64,000 nucleotides of DNA from Anaerobaca lacustris (lineage in GTDB: Bacteria > Planctomycetota > Phycisphaerae > Sedimentisphaerales > Anaerobacaceae), in the NCBI RefSeq assembly GCF_030012215.1, contig NZ_JASCXX010000002.1:62001-126000 (forward strand), read 5' to 3'. This document shows, piece after piece, positions 25,236 to 34,758 of the stretch. Within the stretch, counting starts at the first letter, position 1. Each line of letters opens with the position of its first letter. Position numbers and translations under genes: made by a program. A model generated the notes under the pieces. The model was given only the letters and a program-made list of their open reading frames with translations. It was not told the DNA's origin and did no database searches.

Positions 25236-26982
25236 ACGAATGCGGACAACGCGGTCTTCTCCCAAGGGCATTGCCCTGCTGCTGGTCCTGGGCATGATCA
25301 TGGCGATCACGGTTCTGGCGCTGGGTTTCATCGCCCGCTGCGATACGGAGCTGGCGGTGGGCCAGAATATGGCGGTCCGCGTGCAGATGGACCAGTTGGC
25401 GACCTCGGGCCTGGAGCACGCCCGCGGGCTGCTGCTGAATCCCCAGGAGGTCCCGGCCGGCTGGAGCGGCGACGGTGCACTTCAGCTCGACCCCGGTACG
25501 AACGACTTCTATGACATCAGCGTCGTGGCGGCCGCGACGAATCCGGACGATTATTGCACATACGAGATTACGAGCACGGCCTATCGCGAGCGGAACGGCC
25601 GGCGGACCGGCGAGAGCCGCCTGGAAGCCACGCTCCGCTTCGATCCGGCCATCGCCCTCTGGGCGGGAGCAACCGACGAGGCCTTGGTCGTTCGCGAGCG
25701 TTGGGCCATCCACGGCGACGTTCGCTCTGCCGCCAGCGTGACGAACGACGGCACAATCCGCGGCGACGTCTTCGCGACGGGCCTGACGGGCGACATCACA
25801 GGCGCTTCCAGGAGCACAGGGGATTTGACGCTGCTCTGGCCGCCGCTGACAGCGAGCTACAGCCACCCGGATTACGTGGTTTCGAACATCGGTCCTGGGT
25901 CTGTCTCGGGCAACTATTCCCTCGAACGGATCTGGCAGTGCGGCACCGACCTGATCGTCGAGGGGCCCGCCGTCATCTGCGGCATGCTGCGGATCGATGG
26001 CGACCTGGTCATTCGGGGCGATGGTGTGCGGCTCACGGCCGCCAAGAACCTGCCGGCCGCCTACATCACGGGCAACCTGGTCCTTGACCGCGCGACCGAC
26101 CTGCAGATCGTGGGCCTCGTCGTCGTGGACGGCCACGTTCTCGTCGGGCACGACACGGACGTTCGGGTTGTCGGCGGGCTGTTTGCCCAGGGCGAGATCG
26201 TCGAGGCGACGATCGACTCCTCCGGCTACGCCAACGGCGCCATCCTTCGGAACATGCCGACATGGTCCGGTGGCGGGGTCCTGGCCCTCGACGGTGTGAA
26301 CCAGTACGTGCAGACGGCGGACCACGATGTCCGCCTGCAACTGACTGACCAGTATACCTTGTCGGTCCGGCTCAGACCCGCCGCCGCCCAGAAGCCCTGG
26401 GCGGGCATCCTCAGCAAGACCGATCCGGCCGGCGATGGTAACCACTGGGTCCTCCAGTTCGATCCGAATGCCGAATCCTCCAGCGCCGACGCGAGGCAAC
26501 TCATTGTGTTGCACGGGACCACCGCTCATCGGTGGGATACGGGCATTACGCTTGATGATCTCCTGGTGGATGGGCAGTGGCACCACGTTGTTGTGGTCCG
26601 CCAAGCCGACGGGACAATGTCGTCCTATCTGGACGGCGTCCTGCACAAGCCGCTCGATCCCAATGCGCCGGAGGTGTTGGTGCGTCAGCCGGGCAAGGAG
26701 CCTGGCCACCTGAACATCGGCGCCGACCGCGAGGGTCGGCAGGTCTACCGAGGCTCGCTGGCGGATGTCCGCGTGTACGACCGCGCGCTAAGCGACGCCG
26801 AGGTGATCGCTCTGCCGGATGATCCAGGGTTGATCGGACACTGGACGTTCGACGGGACCGGTGAATCGCGGATCCATGTGGCGGTCGATCCGCTTCGGGC
26901 GTCGATTATCGATGAGAACGGGTCAAACTGGAGTCCGGCGGCGGATGCGTTCTTCAAGAGCATTCGTCGCCCGCAGCCGTGA
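25228..26982 (+). CDS. GspK/PilX-like tip protein with C-terminal LamG domain
   Basis: 584 residues. The N-terminus (KGIALLLVLGMIMAITVLALGFIARCDTEL) is a PilX/GspK-type hydrophobic helix: like other K/X proteins it lacks the FTLxE signature. The middle (about 150-370) has short strand repeats with runs such as GTIRGDVFATG and GNLVLDRATDLQIVGLVVVDGHV, like polymer-forming or beta-helix segments. Residues about 375-560 form a LamG/concanavalin-like domain (LALDGVNQYVQTADH, LSVRLRPA, WHHVVVVRQADGTMSSYLDG, GSLADVRVYDRALSDAEV). A carbohydrate-binding domain at a pilus tip would suit adhesion to polysaccharide; this is inference. It starts inside the end of the previous gene. Confidence 0.8.
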   Translation: MCKRMRTTRSSPKGIALLLVLGMIMAITVLALGFIARCDTELAVGQNMAVRVQMDQLATSGLEHARGLLLNPQEVPAGWSGDGALQLDPGTNDFYDISVVAAATNPDDYCTYEITSTAYRERNGRRTGESRLEATLRFDPAIALWAGATDEALVVRERWAIHGDVRSAASVTNDGTIRGDVFATGLTGDITGASRSTGDLTLLWPPLTASYSHPDYVVSNIGPGSVSGNYSLERIWQCGTDLIVEGPAVICGMLRIDGDLVIRGDGVRLTAAKNLPAAYITGNLVLDRATDLQIVGLVVVDGHVLVGHDTDVRVVGGLFAQGEIVEATIDSSGYANGAILRNMPTWSGGGVLALDGVNQYVQTADHDVRLQLTDQYTLSVRLRPAAAQKPWAGILSKTDPAGDGNHWVLQFDPNAESSSADARQLIVLHGTTAHRWDTGITLDDLLVDGQWHHVVVVRQADGTMSSYLDGVLHKPLDPNAPEVLVRQPGKEPGHLNIGADREGRQVYRGSLADVRVYDRALSDAEVIALPDDPGLIGHWTFDGTGESRIHVAVDPLRASIIDENGSNWSPAADAFFKSIRRPQP

Positions 26983-27344
26983 GGAGGCCGACCGAGTGAT
27001 TGCGTCCCAGAATGCTGCTTCTGTTATCGGCCCCTCGTCGTGCCGTGCGAAAAAATCGCATCACACGTGGGCCTGTGGAATGGGGCGGTGCTGTCCGGGC
27101 CGATCGGCGCCCGACGGTACGCCGCCGACGCGGCCGATGGACGGGAGCGTGTTTTTCCGGACGTTGAACATGGGATCTGTCAGCTGTGAGGGTTGTACGC
27201 CCTGGGGGGCCGCTTGCGACGACAACGACGTCTGCGCTGTGCGGGTCGTCTCCGCTGACGCAGGCGATGGCGGCGTCCCGGCCGGGGCCGCAGGTTAAGC
27301 CGGACCCGGGACGGGCCGAAGAGAAAACGGAGGCAGGGTGGACA
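26983..27344. other. Unassigned gap inside the machine locus
   Basis: 362 bases between the LamG protein and the GspH-like gene, the longest break in this locus. No open frame in it looks protein-like, and no promoter, terminator or known riboswitch was recognised. It may hold an internal promoter, since the genes after it (GspH to secretin) form a separate tight block. Confidence 0.4.
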
Positions 27345-27860
27345 ATGAGTAAGAAGATGAAAGCACAACGTGGTAGGCAAACGACGCAGCTCGACAGAGG
27401 GTTTACGCTGATCGAGTTGATGATTGTGATCGTGATCATCGGGATCACGGCGGCGATCGCCGTGCCCCTCATGTCCTCGGCGGCCAGCGTGCAGATTCGC
27501 GCCGCCGGAGGCATCGTGGCGGCCGACCTCGAATACGCCAAGAGCCGCGCCATCGCCACGGGCCAACAACACAAGGTGGTGTTCGACGTGGGCAACGACA
27601 GCTACGAGATTCTGGATTCCGGCAACAACTCGATCGAGCATCCGGTCACGAAGAAGAACGCATACGTGGTCGATTTCGCCGCCGACGGCCGGCTCGACCG
27701 TGTGAGCATTCAAAGTGCTGTTTTCGGCGCAGGCAGTACCGTGACGTTCGATTCGCTCGGCAGCCCGGACAATGGGGGCAGCGTGGTTTTGCAGGCCGGC
27801 GGCATCGGCCGGACGGTAACCGTCGAGCCGGTGACAGGATTCATCTCTGTTTCGGATTGA
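27345..27860 (+). CDS. GspH/FimT-like minor pseudopilin
   Basis: A 171-residue prepilin-type protein with leader to RG|FTLIELMIVIVIIGITAAIAVPL, then DLEYAKSRAIATGQQHKVVFD, the typical GspH/FimT segment. ATG 27345 is preceded by AGGCAGGGTGG. It sits 10 bases before pilM and so belongs with the PilMNOP block rather than the other pseudopilins. Confidence 0.85.
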   Translation: MSKKMKAQRGRQTTQLDRGFTLIELMIVIVIIGITAAIAVPLMSSAASVQIRAAGGIVAADLEYAKSRAIATGQQHKVVFDVGNDSYEILDSGNNSIEHPVTKKNAYVVDFAADGRLDRVSIQSAVFGAGSTVTFDSLGSPDNGGSVVLQAGGIGRTVTVEPVTGFISVSD

Positions 27861-27870
27861 GTGATTTGAC

Positions 27871-29022
27871 ATGCAGATCGGCCATTGGATAACAAGACGA
27901 CAGCGCATCCTGCCCATCGGGCTGGATATCGGACACCATGCGGTCAAGATGGTGCAGTTGGCCATCCGCGACGATGGGGTCCGCGTGGTCGCGGCCGGAC
28001 GGGAGACCGTCGATCTCAGCGACGTCTGCGACGAGGATTCGTGGCGCCAGCAGGTGGCCCCGGCGATCCGTCGTCTGTTGGCGGCCGGCGATTTCAAGGG
28101 ACGCGACGTGGTCTCGGCCCTGCCGGCCGGCAGGCTGCGCATCACGTCGCTGCGTCTGGCCGAGACGGAGGCGGGCGACGTGGACAAGGCGCTGCGCAAG
28201 GAAGCGGCCCATCGATTCGCCCTGGACCCCAGGACGGATTCGGTGCATTACGTCTCGGCCGGCAGCGTCCGGCAGGGCGACGAGGTCAAGAACGAATACA
28301 TCCTGTTCGCCAGCGACGATGAGACGATTCGCCGGCATATCGCGCAACTGGAAGGCGTCGGCCTGCGTCTGGTGGGGATCGACGCGGCGCCGTGCGCGCT
28401 GTTCCGGAACTTCGAGCGCGTGATGCGGCGTCAGGAAGACAAGGAACGGACCATCATGCTCCTCGACGTCGGGCACCGGTACACCACCGTCGTGCTCGGA
28501 CGCACCGGGGAGATGTGTTTTGTCAAGCAAATGGCGTTCGGGGCCGCCCGGTTCGACGAGCGCGTGGCCGAGAAGCTGTCGGTCTCGATCGAGGACGCGC
28601 GCGTGCTGCGCCGCCGGATGCCGTCGGACGAGACGGTCGATCCGACGACGCGACGGCTCGTGGCCGACGCTCTGCATGGGACCGCCGAGCAGTTGGCGGC
28701 CGAGATCGCCCTGTGCCTGCGGTATTACACCGTGACGTTTCGCGGCAAGCGCGTCGAGCGGGCCATCGTCGCGGGCGCGGGGGTCTACGAGCCGGCGTTG
28801 CTCAACGTGCTGCGGCACCATCTGGCGGTGGAAGCCGACGTGGCCGAGCCGCTTCGCGGTTTCGATCTGGGACTGGTCGGGAGCAAGATCGAGGATTTCG
28901 GTCCGGCGGCGGATTTCGCGCTGGCGGTGGGGCTGACGCTCAAGGGATGGGGCGCCTCCACGACGGCCCTGGTGAAATCGGACGTCGGACTCGAATCGAT
29001 TCTGGAAGGGGCCCCCTCATGA
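27871..29022 (+). CDS. pilM: Type IV pilus assembly protein PilM-like
   Basis: A 383-residue actin-like cytoplasmic ATPase of the PilM family. Motifs are PIGLDIGHHAVKMVQL (phosphate-1 region), IMLLDVGHRYTTVVL (phosphate-2) and AIVAGAGVYEPALL (adenosine region). PilM binds the N-terminal tail of PilN on the inner membrane and links it to the motor. It overlaps the pilN-like start by ATGA. Confidence 0.88.
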   Translation: MQIGHWITRRQRILPIGLDIGHHAVKMVQLAIRDDGVRVVAAGRETVDLSDVCDEDSWRQQVAPAIRRLLAAGDFKGRDVVSALPAGRLRITSLRLAETEAGDVDKALRKEAAHRFALDPRTDSVHYVSAGSVRQGDEVKNEYILFASDDETIRRHIAQLEGVGLRLVGIDAAPCALFRNFERVMRRQEDKERTIMLLDVGHRYTTVVLGRTGEMCFVKQMAFGAARFDERVAEKLSVSIEDARVLRRRMPSDETVDPTTRRLVADALHGTAEQLAAEIALCLRYYTVTFRGKRVERAIVAGAGVYEPALLNVLRHHLAVEADVAEPLRGFDLGLVGSKIEDFGPAADFALAVGLTLKGWGASTTALVKSDVGLESILEGAPS

Positions 29023-29738
29023 AAGAGATCGACTTTCTTCCGGAATGGCACAAAGAAGGGCGTCGTCGCCGGGTCCACATGAGGCGGCAGTACATCGTGC
29101 TGGCCGCGTTCTTCTTCGCGATGGTGACGTACAACACGATTGCGGCCCGCCGGATCGCAAGCGTCAACGCGGAGCTGAACAGGCTGGACGATCGACGCTA
29201 CTGGGCCGAGACCATCCTGCGCGAATACGACGCCGTCAGCAAGCAGCTCGGGGCGCATCAGGCCAAGGTCGTATCCATCGAGCAGGTCGACGCGCGGATT
29301 GACGTGGCGGCGGTCCTGGCCGAGATCAGTCACGTCATCGGCGACCTCGTGGTCCTGAGCCGTGTGGAATTTCTCTCGGAGCCGCTCTCGGCCGGTCCGC
29401 GGTCCACCGATCGCGGCGGCTCGGCGGTGCGCGCGGCGGGGGCCTCGCGCAGTGCGGCCAAGCCGGTGTCTCTGGGCGACGTTCGATTTCGTGTGGCCCT
29501 GACGGGCATTGCCGCCAGTTCGGCCGAGGTGGGGGCCCTGGTCTGTCGTCTGGAGGACTCGCCCTATTTCCAGCAGGCCCACCCGCTGTTTCGGGAGAAC
29601 ACCATTCAGGTGACGGCCGCAGCGCCCCAGACGCCGCCCGCGCAGCAGACCCAGCGGAAGGAGACGCAGTCCGTCAATGTCACCGAGTTCGAGATCGTGT
29701 GTTATCTGGCCAACTATGAGGAGATCGACAGGCGATGA
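29019..29738 (+). CDS. PilN-like inner-membrane alignment protein
   Basis: A 239-residue protein starting MKEIDFLPEWHKE, which matches the conserved PilN tail (xNLLP type) that PilM binds. One membrane segment (YIVLAAFFFAMVTYNTIAA, about 24-42) is followed by a coiled coil and a ferredoxin-like domain. A low-complexity linker (about 120-145) and a Gln/Pro-rich stretch near the end are unusual additions. The start overlaps pilM and the end overlaps the pilO-like gene. Confidence 0.78.
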   Translation: MKEIDFLPEWHKEGRRRRVHMRRQYIVLAAFFFAMVTYNTIAARRIASVNAELNRLDDRRYWAETILREYDAVSKQLGAHQAKVVSIEQVDARIDVAAVLAEISHVIGDLVVLSRVEFLSEPLSAGPRSTDRGGSAVRAAGASRSAAKPVSLGDVRFRVALTGIAASSAEVGALVCRLEDSPYFQQAHPLFRENTIQVTAAAPQTPPAQQTQRKETQSVNVTEFEIVCYLANYEEIDRR

Positions 29739-30349
29739 GCGAGAGCCGGTCCAGTTCGTTGCTGCAACGGCAGCAGATATGGGTCCTTGCCGTCGGTGCG
29801 CTCTTCCTGGCGGATTTCGTATTGTATGGGTATCTGCCGTCGCGCAGTCGGCTGCGGTTCGTGACGGAGGCGCGGGACCGACAGATGCAGATGATCCACA
29901 TGGCCGAATCGCGGAGCGAGGTGCTCGGATCTCTCAAGGCGCGTCTGGAGCAGACGAACCGGCGTGTCGCGAATTACCAGGACCGGATTCCGGACGACAG
30001 CGCCCTGGGACCGTTTCTGCGACAGGTCGCCGGCGCGATGACGAAGAACGGCCTGCTCGATCAGGATGTGGTGTTCGGCCGGGAGGTCGCGTCGAACGGC
30101 CTGGTCTGCATTCCGGTCCACATGAAGTGCTCGGGGGACCTGGCCGGCGTTTTCGGCTTCTTCACGGACCTTCAGAATCTCGGCCGGTTCGTCCGCATCG
30201 AACGGACCACGCTGGCCAATGCACGGGAATTCACCGGCGCCGTGGTGATGGAGGCCGACGCCGTCATATTCTATCGCCCGCAGAAGGCGCCGGAGACAAA
30301 GCGGTCTGCGAGCACTCAATCGTGGGACGTTGTGTACGATGACGCGTGA
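29735..30349 (+). CDS. PilO-like inner-membrane alignment protein
   Basis: A 204-residue bitopic protein with a membrane segment (WVLAVGALFLADFVLYGYL, about 16-34), then a coiled coil and a compact domain with FLRQVAGAMTKNGLLDQDV and GDLAGVFGFFTDLQNLGRFVRIE, a recognisable PilO pattern. PilN and PilO pair in the periplasm. The end overlaps the next gene by 11 bases. Confidence 0.8.
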   Translation: MSESRSSSLLQRQQIWVLAVGALFLADFVLYGYLPSRSRLRFVTEARDRQMQMIHMAESRSEVLGSLKARLEQTNRRVANYQDRIPDDSALGPFLRQVAGAMTKNGLLDQDVVFGREVASNGLVCIPVHMKCSGDLAGVFGFFTDLQNLGRFVRIERTTLANAREFTGAVVMEADAVIFYRPQKAPETKRSASTQSWDVVYDDA

Positions 30350-30947
30350 TCCGAAACACATGTTTGGCTCGGCCGGCCGGTTGGCCGGCTATCTGGTCCG
30401 GGACGGCCGGAAGACGGGCATTGCCGTGGCCCTGGTCGCCGTCATGGCGGTGATGTGGCTGCGCGTTCTGACCGGCCAGAAGCCGCAGTCGGCGGGCGCC
30501 GGGCCGTCGTCGCCGCAGCGGATCGAAGCCGTGGCCGACGACCAACCGTCGATGCGGTTCGTCGAATTACCGGTCCAGCCGGGGCGAAACGACCGCATTC
30601 ACCGAGATTTTTTCACTGCACACAACTGGAGCGATTTCTCCAGTGGATCCCGATCACAAGGCACGGGCCCGAAACCAGACGTAGGAACGGTACCCACCGA
30701 TCGAACCGAAGAAGTGGTCGCCAAACTGGCCAGGACACTCCAACTGGAAGCCGTATTATGGAGCGCGGACCCGCAGGCGTTCGTCAACGACCGACTCGTT
30801 CGGATCGGCGACACGCTCGCGCTGCGCGACGGGGCGGACTTCTACCCATTCGAAGTAGTCGAGATTCAGAAAGACGCCGTGCTTGTGACCTGCGGAGACA
30901 GCCGGTTCACGCTGAAGCTGTCGCCGTCTACTGACGTAAGAAAGTAA
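30339..30947 (+). CDS. PilP/GspC-like periplasmic connector
   Basis: A 202-residue protein with one membrane segment (about 25-44), a low-complexity Gly/Ser/Pro region, then a small beta domain (FVNDRLVRIGDTL, YPFEVVEIQKDAVLVTCGDSRFTL) of the kind that links PilNO or the inner-membrane ring to the secretin. ATG 30339 is used; TTG 30330 is an in-frame alternative. Position between pilO-like and secretin genes supports the role. Confidence 0.72.
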   Translation: MTRDPKHMFGSAGRLAGYLVRDGRKTGIAVALVAVMAVMWLRVLTGQKPQSAGAGPSSPQRIEAVADDQPSMRFVELPVQPGRNDRIHRDFFTAHNWSDFSSGSRSQGTGPKPDVGTVPTDRTEEVVAKLARTLQLEAVLWSADPQAFVNDRLVRIGDTLALRDGADFYPFEVVEIQKDAVLVTCGDSRFTLKLSPSTDVRK

Positions 30948-31016
30948 CCGATAGGCTTTAGAACGATAATGAAATCAGTACAACGAAGCAGGATGTGGAA
31001 GAACAGGAGCAATCTC

Positions 31017-32735
31017 ATGTACGATGACAGGACATTCACGAAACCTCGTTGGGGTCGATGGCTGGTGGCCGTGGCCCTGCTGACCGGACTGGCTGCCACG
31101 GCGGCCGCGGTCGAAAGTGATGCGAACAGTGTAGAGACTGTCGCGATCGAGGCCGACCAGGCCTGGGTCGAGGGCAATCTGATCAAGTACATCGCGTTCC
31201 GCAAGGACAGCGACGTGCGCGACGGGCTGCGGCTGCTCGCCAAGCGGTGCGAGAAGAACATCGTGCCGTCGCCGGGCGTCACCGGGCCGCTGAACTGCCC
31301 GGAACTGCGGGATGTGACCTTCGAGCAGGCGCTGGCCGCCATGCTGGGCGACAAGTTCGTCGCCGTGCAGGAAGGGAATCTGATTCACATTCGGACCAAG
31401 GACGAGGACAAGAAGATCCGGCAGGACCCGGACCGGATGGTCTTCAGGGTCATCACGCTGTACTACACGACGGCCCAGGAGGCCGAGAAGCTGGTCCGAC
31501 CCGTGCTCAGCGCTGCGGCGCAGATCACCACGACCACGGCGGCCGAGAGCAGCATTTCCTCGGCCGGCGGGTCCGGCGGCGGTTCGCTCAGCGGCGGCGG
31601 GGGCGGTGACAAGATGGCCCTGAACGACATGATCGTGGTCTTCGACTATCCGGAGAACATCGAGAGAGCCGAGCAGGTCATTCGCCAGATTGACACCCGG
31701 CCCCTGCAGGTGCTGGTCGAGGCGACGATCCTGGCGGTGGATCTGACGGAAACCATGCAGTTCGGCATCGATTGGAACCTGCTCACCGGCGTGGCCGTCA
31801 GCGATTTCCCCGCGAACATTGTCGGGGGCAAGGGCACGCCGTGGGAGACCTTCGGTTTCGCCGATAACCCGGGCTCCAAAGGGCTGACGGTGGGGTTCTC
31901 GGCCGACAATGTCCAGGCCATTATCACGGCCCTGGAGAGTGTCACGGATACGACCTTGCTGGCCAATCCGAAGATTCTGGCCGTCAACAAGCAGGAAGGC
32001 TCGGTGCTGATCGGTAAGAAGATCGGCTACATCAATCAGAGCACGCAGACCCAGACCTCGACCACGCAATCAGTGGACTTCCTGGAGACGGGTACGCGTC
32101 TGGTCTTCCGGCCCTATATCGGCAACGACGGGTACATCCGGATGGATATCTATCCGAAGGACAGTGACGGCGTGCTGAAGGAGAACAACATCCCGGATGA
32201 AACGACCACGGAATTGCGGACCAACGTGATCGTCAAGGACGGTGAGACGGTCGTCATCGGCGGCCTGTTCCGCGACAGCATCCAGACAACACGGTCGCAG
32301 GTCCCGGTTCTCGGCAATCTGCCGCTGCTGGGTGCGGCGTTCCGAGGCACCAAAGACACCGCGCGTCGCGAAGAGGTGATCATCATGCTGACGCCGCACA
32401 TCATCGAGGAGCCGTCGCAGACGGGCGGGGCCGATCGGGCCGACGACGTCCGGATGAAGATGGACGGCGCCAAGCGCGGCATGCAGGCGATCGATCGCGC
32501 CCGGCTGGCCGAGGACGCGTATGCCCGCGCCGCCCAGTACTACCTCGAAGGCGACGTCGATAGCGCGATGTACAACGTCAAGGTCGCGCTGATGATGCGT
32601 CCGACCTATCTCGAGGCCCTGCGGCTTCGCGAGCGGATCGTCGTCGAAACCGATCCGGAGGAACTCAAGCGGATCGACAGCATCGTTCAGCAGGCGATCG
32701 ACCAGCAAGAGGCCAGCTACTGGAAGAGACGCTAG
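31017..32735 (+). CDS. Secretin (PilQ/GspD-like) with C-terminal TPR extension
   Basis: A 572-residue outer-membrane secretin with a signal peptide (about 12-32). The N-domain region (FRVITLYYTTAQEAEKLVRPVL, VVFDYPENIERAEQVIRQID) is followed by the secretin core (ALESVTDTTLLANPKILAVN, DGETVVIGGLFRDS, VPVLGNLPLLGAAFRG, EEVIIMLTPHIIE). A Gly/Ser loop (about 185-200) interrupts the N-domain. After the core, about 80 residues with a TPR-like helical repeat (AEDAYARAAQYYLEGDVDSA) are appended. AGGAG lies eight bases before ATG 31017; ATG 30969 would add 16 residues with no ribosome site. Confidence 0.9.
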   Translation: MYDDRTFTKPRWGRWLVAVALLTGLAATAAAVESDANSVETVAIEADQAWVEGNLIKYIAFRKDSDVRDGLRLLAKRCEKNIVPSPGVTGPLNCPELRDVTFEQALAAMLGDKFVAVQEGNLIHIRTKDEDKKIRQDPDRMVFRVITLYYTTAQEAEKLVRPVLSAAAQITTTTAAESSISSAGGSGGGSLSGGGGGDKMALNDMIVVFDYPENIERAEQVIRQIDTRPLQVLVEATILAVDLTETMQFGIDWNLLTGVAVSDFPANIVGGKGTPWETFGFADNPGSKGLTVGFSADNVQAIITALESVTDTTLLANPKILAVNKQEGSVLIGKKIGYINQSTQTQTSTTQSVDFLETGTRLVFRPYIGNDGYIRMDIYPKDSDGVLKENNIPDETTTELRTNVIVKDGETVVIGGLFRDSIQTTRSQVPVLGNLPLLGAAFRGTKDTARREEVIIMLTPHIIEEPSQTGGADRADDVRMKMDGAKRGMQAIDRARLAEDAYARAAQYYLEGDVDSAMYNVKVALMMRPTYLEALRLRERIVVETDPEELKRIDSIVQQAIDQQEASYWKRR

Positions 32736-32761
32736 CGCGTGCTTCCATGATCGAAGACAAG

Positions 32762-32778
32762 ACCCGGATTCGCCGGGT
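32762..32778 (+). promoter_or_regulatory. Hairpin between secretin and kinase genes
   Basis: A 6-bp perfect stem ACCCGG/CCGGGT with loop ATTCG, ending three bases before the GGAGGAG ribosome site of the kinase gene. There is no T-run, so it is more likely a translation or RNA-processing element than a terminator. Confidence 0.4.
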
Positions 32779-32792
32779 TCGGAGGAGTTGCT

Positions 32793-34241
32793 GTGAGACG
32801 TCAAAGACGCTTGGTGTGGGCCGCGATGGGCACGGTGATGGCCTCGCTGTGCATCGCGGCCCTGACCGGGCTGTACGATTCTGGCATCGGAGAAGGGTGG
32901 CGCAACGGGTTCGTTGCGTGGCGTCTCATCGCGTGCTGCCTTGGGGCTGTGGGCGCGATCGTCCTCGGTCTGGCCTACCATCGGTTGGCCCGGACGGTTG
33001 CGTCCATCGCCCGGCAGCTTTCGTGTGATTTGGTCCTGCCAACCGATCTTCGCGCGGTCGAGCGGGCCGCCGAGGCGGTCCAGGCGCGCCTTCAGGAAGG
33101 GCGTGAGGCCGTCGACGAGCTGGAAGCCGAACTGACGGACCTCCGGCTGCGGTCCGAGCTGGCCGATCGGCAGAAGCAGCACACCGAGGCGATCATCTAC
33201 AGTCTGCGCGACGCCGTCGTGGTCGTGGACGAGTCCGATCGGCTGCTGATGGCCAATACGGCCGCGGCGCGGCTTCTGGAGTTCGATCCGGAGCAGGCGC
33301 GCTATCTGCCGCTGGATCGGAGCCTCGCGGCCCAATACAAGGAGTTCGTCCAGTTGATCCAGCGCAGCCGGCAGAGCGCCACGGAAGCCACGCGGCGCGA
33401 GATGGTGTTTGCCCGACCCGACGGCCCGCACACGTTCGATACGATCGTCTCGTGCGTGCAGGAGCGGGACAAGGTCTCCGGCGTCGTCGCCGTGCTGCAC
33501 GACATCACGCGAGAGAAGGAAGTGGCGCAGATGAAGAACGACTTCGTCAGCCACGTCTCGCACGAGCTGAAGACGCCGCTGGCGTCGATCACGGCGTATT
33601 CCGAGATGCTGGCCGACGGCGAGGCCGACGACGAGGAGACGCGCAAGGAGTTCTACCACGTGATTCAGAGTCAGGCGCAGCGTCTCAACCGCCTGATCGA
33701 GGACATTCTCAACATCTCACGAATCGAATCGGGACTGATCAAAGTCCAGAAAGAGCCGGTCAGTCTGACGATTCTGATCGAGCAGCAGATGCAGATGATC
33801 AAGGGCTTCGCCGAGGAGAAGGGCATCACCGTCACGGGACGCGCCCCCATCGTGTACGATCAGGTCCTGGCGGACAAGGACATGATCAGCCAGGTCATCG
33901 TGAACCTGCTGAGCAATGCGGTCAAGTACACGCCGTCCGGCGGGACGGTGCGGATCGAGACGGACGTGAACGAGGCCGATGCGCTGGCGCGCGTGACGGT
34001 CACCGACACCGGCGTCGGCATCCCGGCCGACGAGATCGATCACGTCTTCGACAAGTTCTACCGAGTGGGCGCCAACAACAAGCAGGCGAAAGGGACGGGC
34101 CTCGGCCTGAACCTCGTCCGCCAGATCGTCGAAACCGTGCACAAGGGCCGTGTGTTCGTCACCAGTCAGGTTGGCGTCGGCAGCACCTTCGGGTTCGAGC
34201 TGCCTCTGGCCGCCGCCGAGATGGCCGGCGCGACCCGGTGA
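32793..34241 (+). CDS. Membrane histidine kinase with PAS domain
   Basis: A 482-residue sensor kinase with two membrane segments (about 8-28 and 45-63), a coiled-coil linker, a PAS domain (about 130-240, VVVVDESDRLLMANTAAARLL), HisKA with H257 in FVSHVSHELKTPL, and HATPase_c (NLLSNAVKYTPSGG, DTGVGIPADE, GTGLGLNLV). The periplasmic loop is very short, so it probably senses an internal or membrane signal. GTG 32793 is fixed by a perfect GGAGGAG five bases ahead. Placed between the secretin and ATPase genes, it likely drives the receiver protein that follows. Confidence 0.92.
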   Translation: MRRQRRLVWAAMGTVMASLCIAALTGLYDSGIGEGWRNGFVAWRLIACCLGAVGAIVLGLAYHRLARTVASIARQLSCDLVLPTDLRAVERAAEAVQARLQEGREAVDELEAELTDLRLRSELADRQKQHTEAIIYSLRDAVVVVDESDRLLMANTAAARLLEFDPEQARYLPLDRSLAAQYKEFVQLIQRSRQSATEATRREMVFARPDGPHTFDTIVSCVQERDKVSGVVAVLHDITREKEVAQMKNDFVSHVSHELKTPLASITAYSEMLADGEADDEETRKEFYHVIQSQAQRLNRLIEDILNISRIESGLIKVQKEPVSLTILIEQQMQMIKGFAEEKGITVTGRAPIVYDQVLADKDMISQVIVNLLSNAVKYTPSGGTVRIETDVNEADALARVTVTDTGVGIPADEIDHVFDKFYRVGANNKQAKGTGLGLNLVRQIVETVHKGRVFVTSQVGVGSTFGFELPLAAAEMAGATR

Positions 34242-34300
34242 TCGACGGCCTTGGGCCTCTCCGCGGAGAGGATCGTAGCGAAACCCCGTTTTTGGAGTGG

Positions 34301-34699
34301 ATGAAAATGACAGGCAAGAAAGTGCTGATCGCCGACGACGAGATTCACATCATTCACGTCGTCGCCATCAAGCTGCGGAACAACGGATACGAGGTCGTCG
34401 CGGCCAACAACGGCGCCGAGGCGTACGAACTGGCGTGCAGCGAGAAGCCCGACCTCATCGTAACCGACTATCAGATGCCGTTCGTCACCGGGATCGAGCT
34501 GGTCGAGAAGGTGCGGAGCAATGAAGAGACCAGGCACATCCCGGTCGTCCTGCTGACGGCGCGCAGCTTCGCCATCGCGCAGGAGATGCAGCAATCGCTC
34601 GGGATCGAGGAGTGCCTCAGCAAGCCGTTCAGCCCGAAGGAGCTGCTCAAGACGATCCAGGACATTCTGTATCAGAGGGCCGTCGCCGTTCGGGGCTGA
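34301..34699 (+). CDS. CheY-like single-domain response regulator
   Basis: A 132-residue stand-alone receiver. The acidic pair is ADDE, the phospho-acceptor D56 is in IVTDYQMP, the switch Thr is in LLTARS and the Lys is in LSKPFSP. There is no output domain, so it must act by protein contact. GGAG precedes ATG 34301; ATG 34307 is an alternative. The likely partner kinase is the gene just upstream (59-base gap). Confidence 0.92.
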   Translation: MKMTGKKVLIADDEIHIIHVVAIKLRNNGYEVVAANNGAEAYELACSEKPDLIVTDYQMPFVTGIELVEKVRSNEETRHIPVVLLTARSFAIAQEMQQSLGIEECLSKPFSPKELLKTIQDILYQRAVAVRG

Positions 34700-34758
34700 C
34701 CCGGCCGGCGCGACGAGCGCCCGCACACTCTGGAATCTGCTGGACCGCGAGGAGGGCC

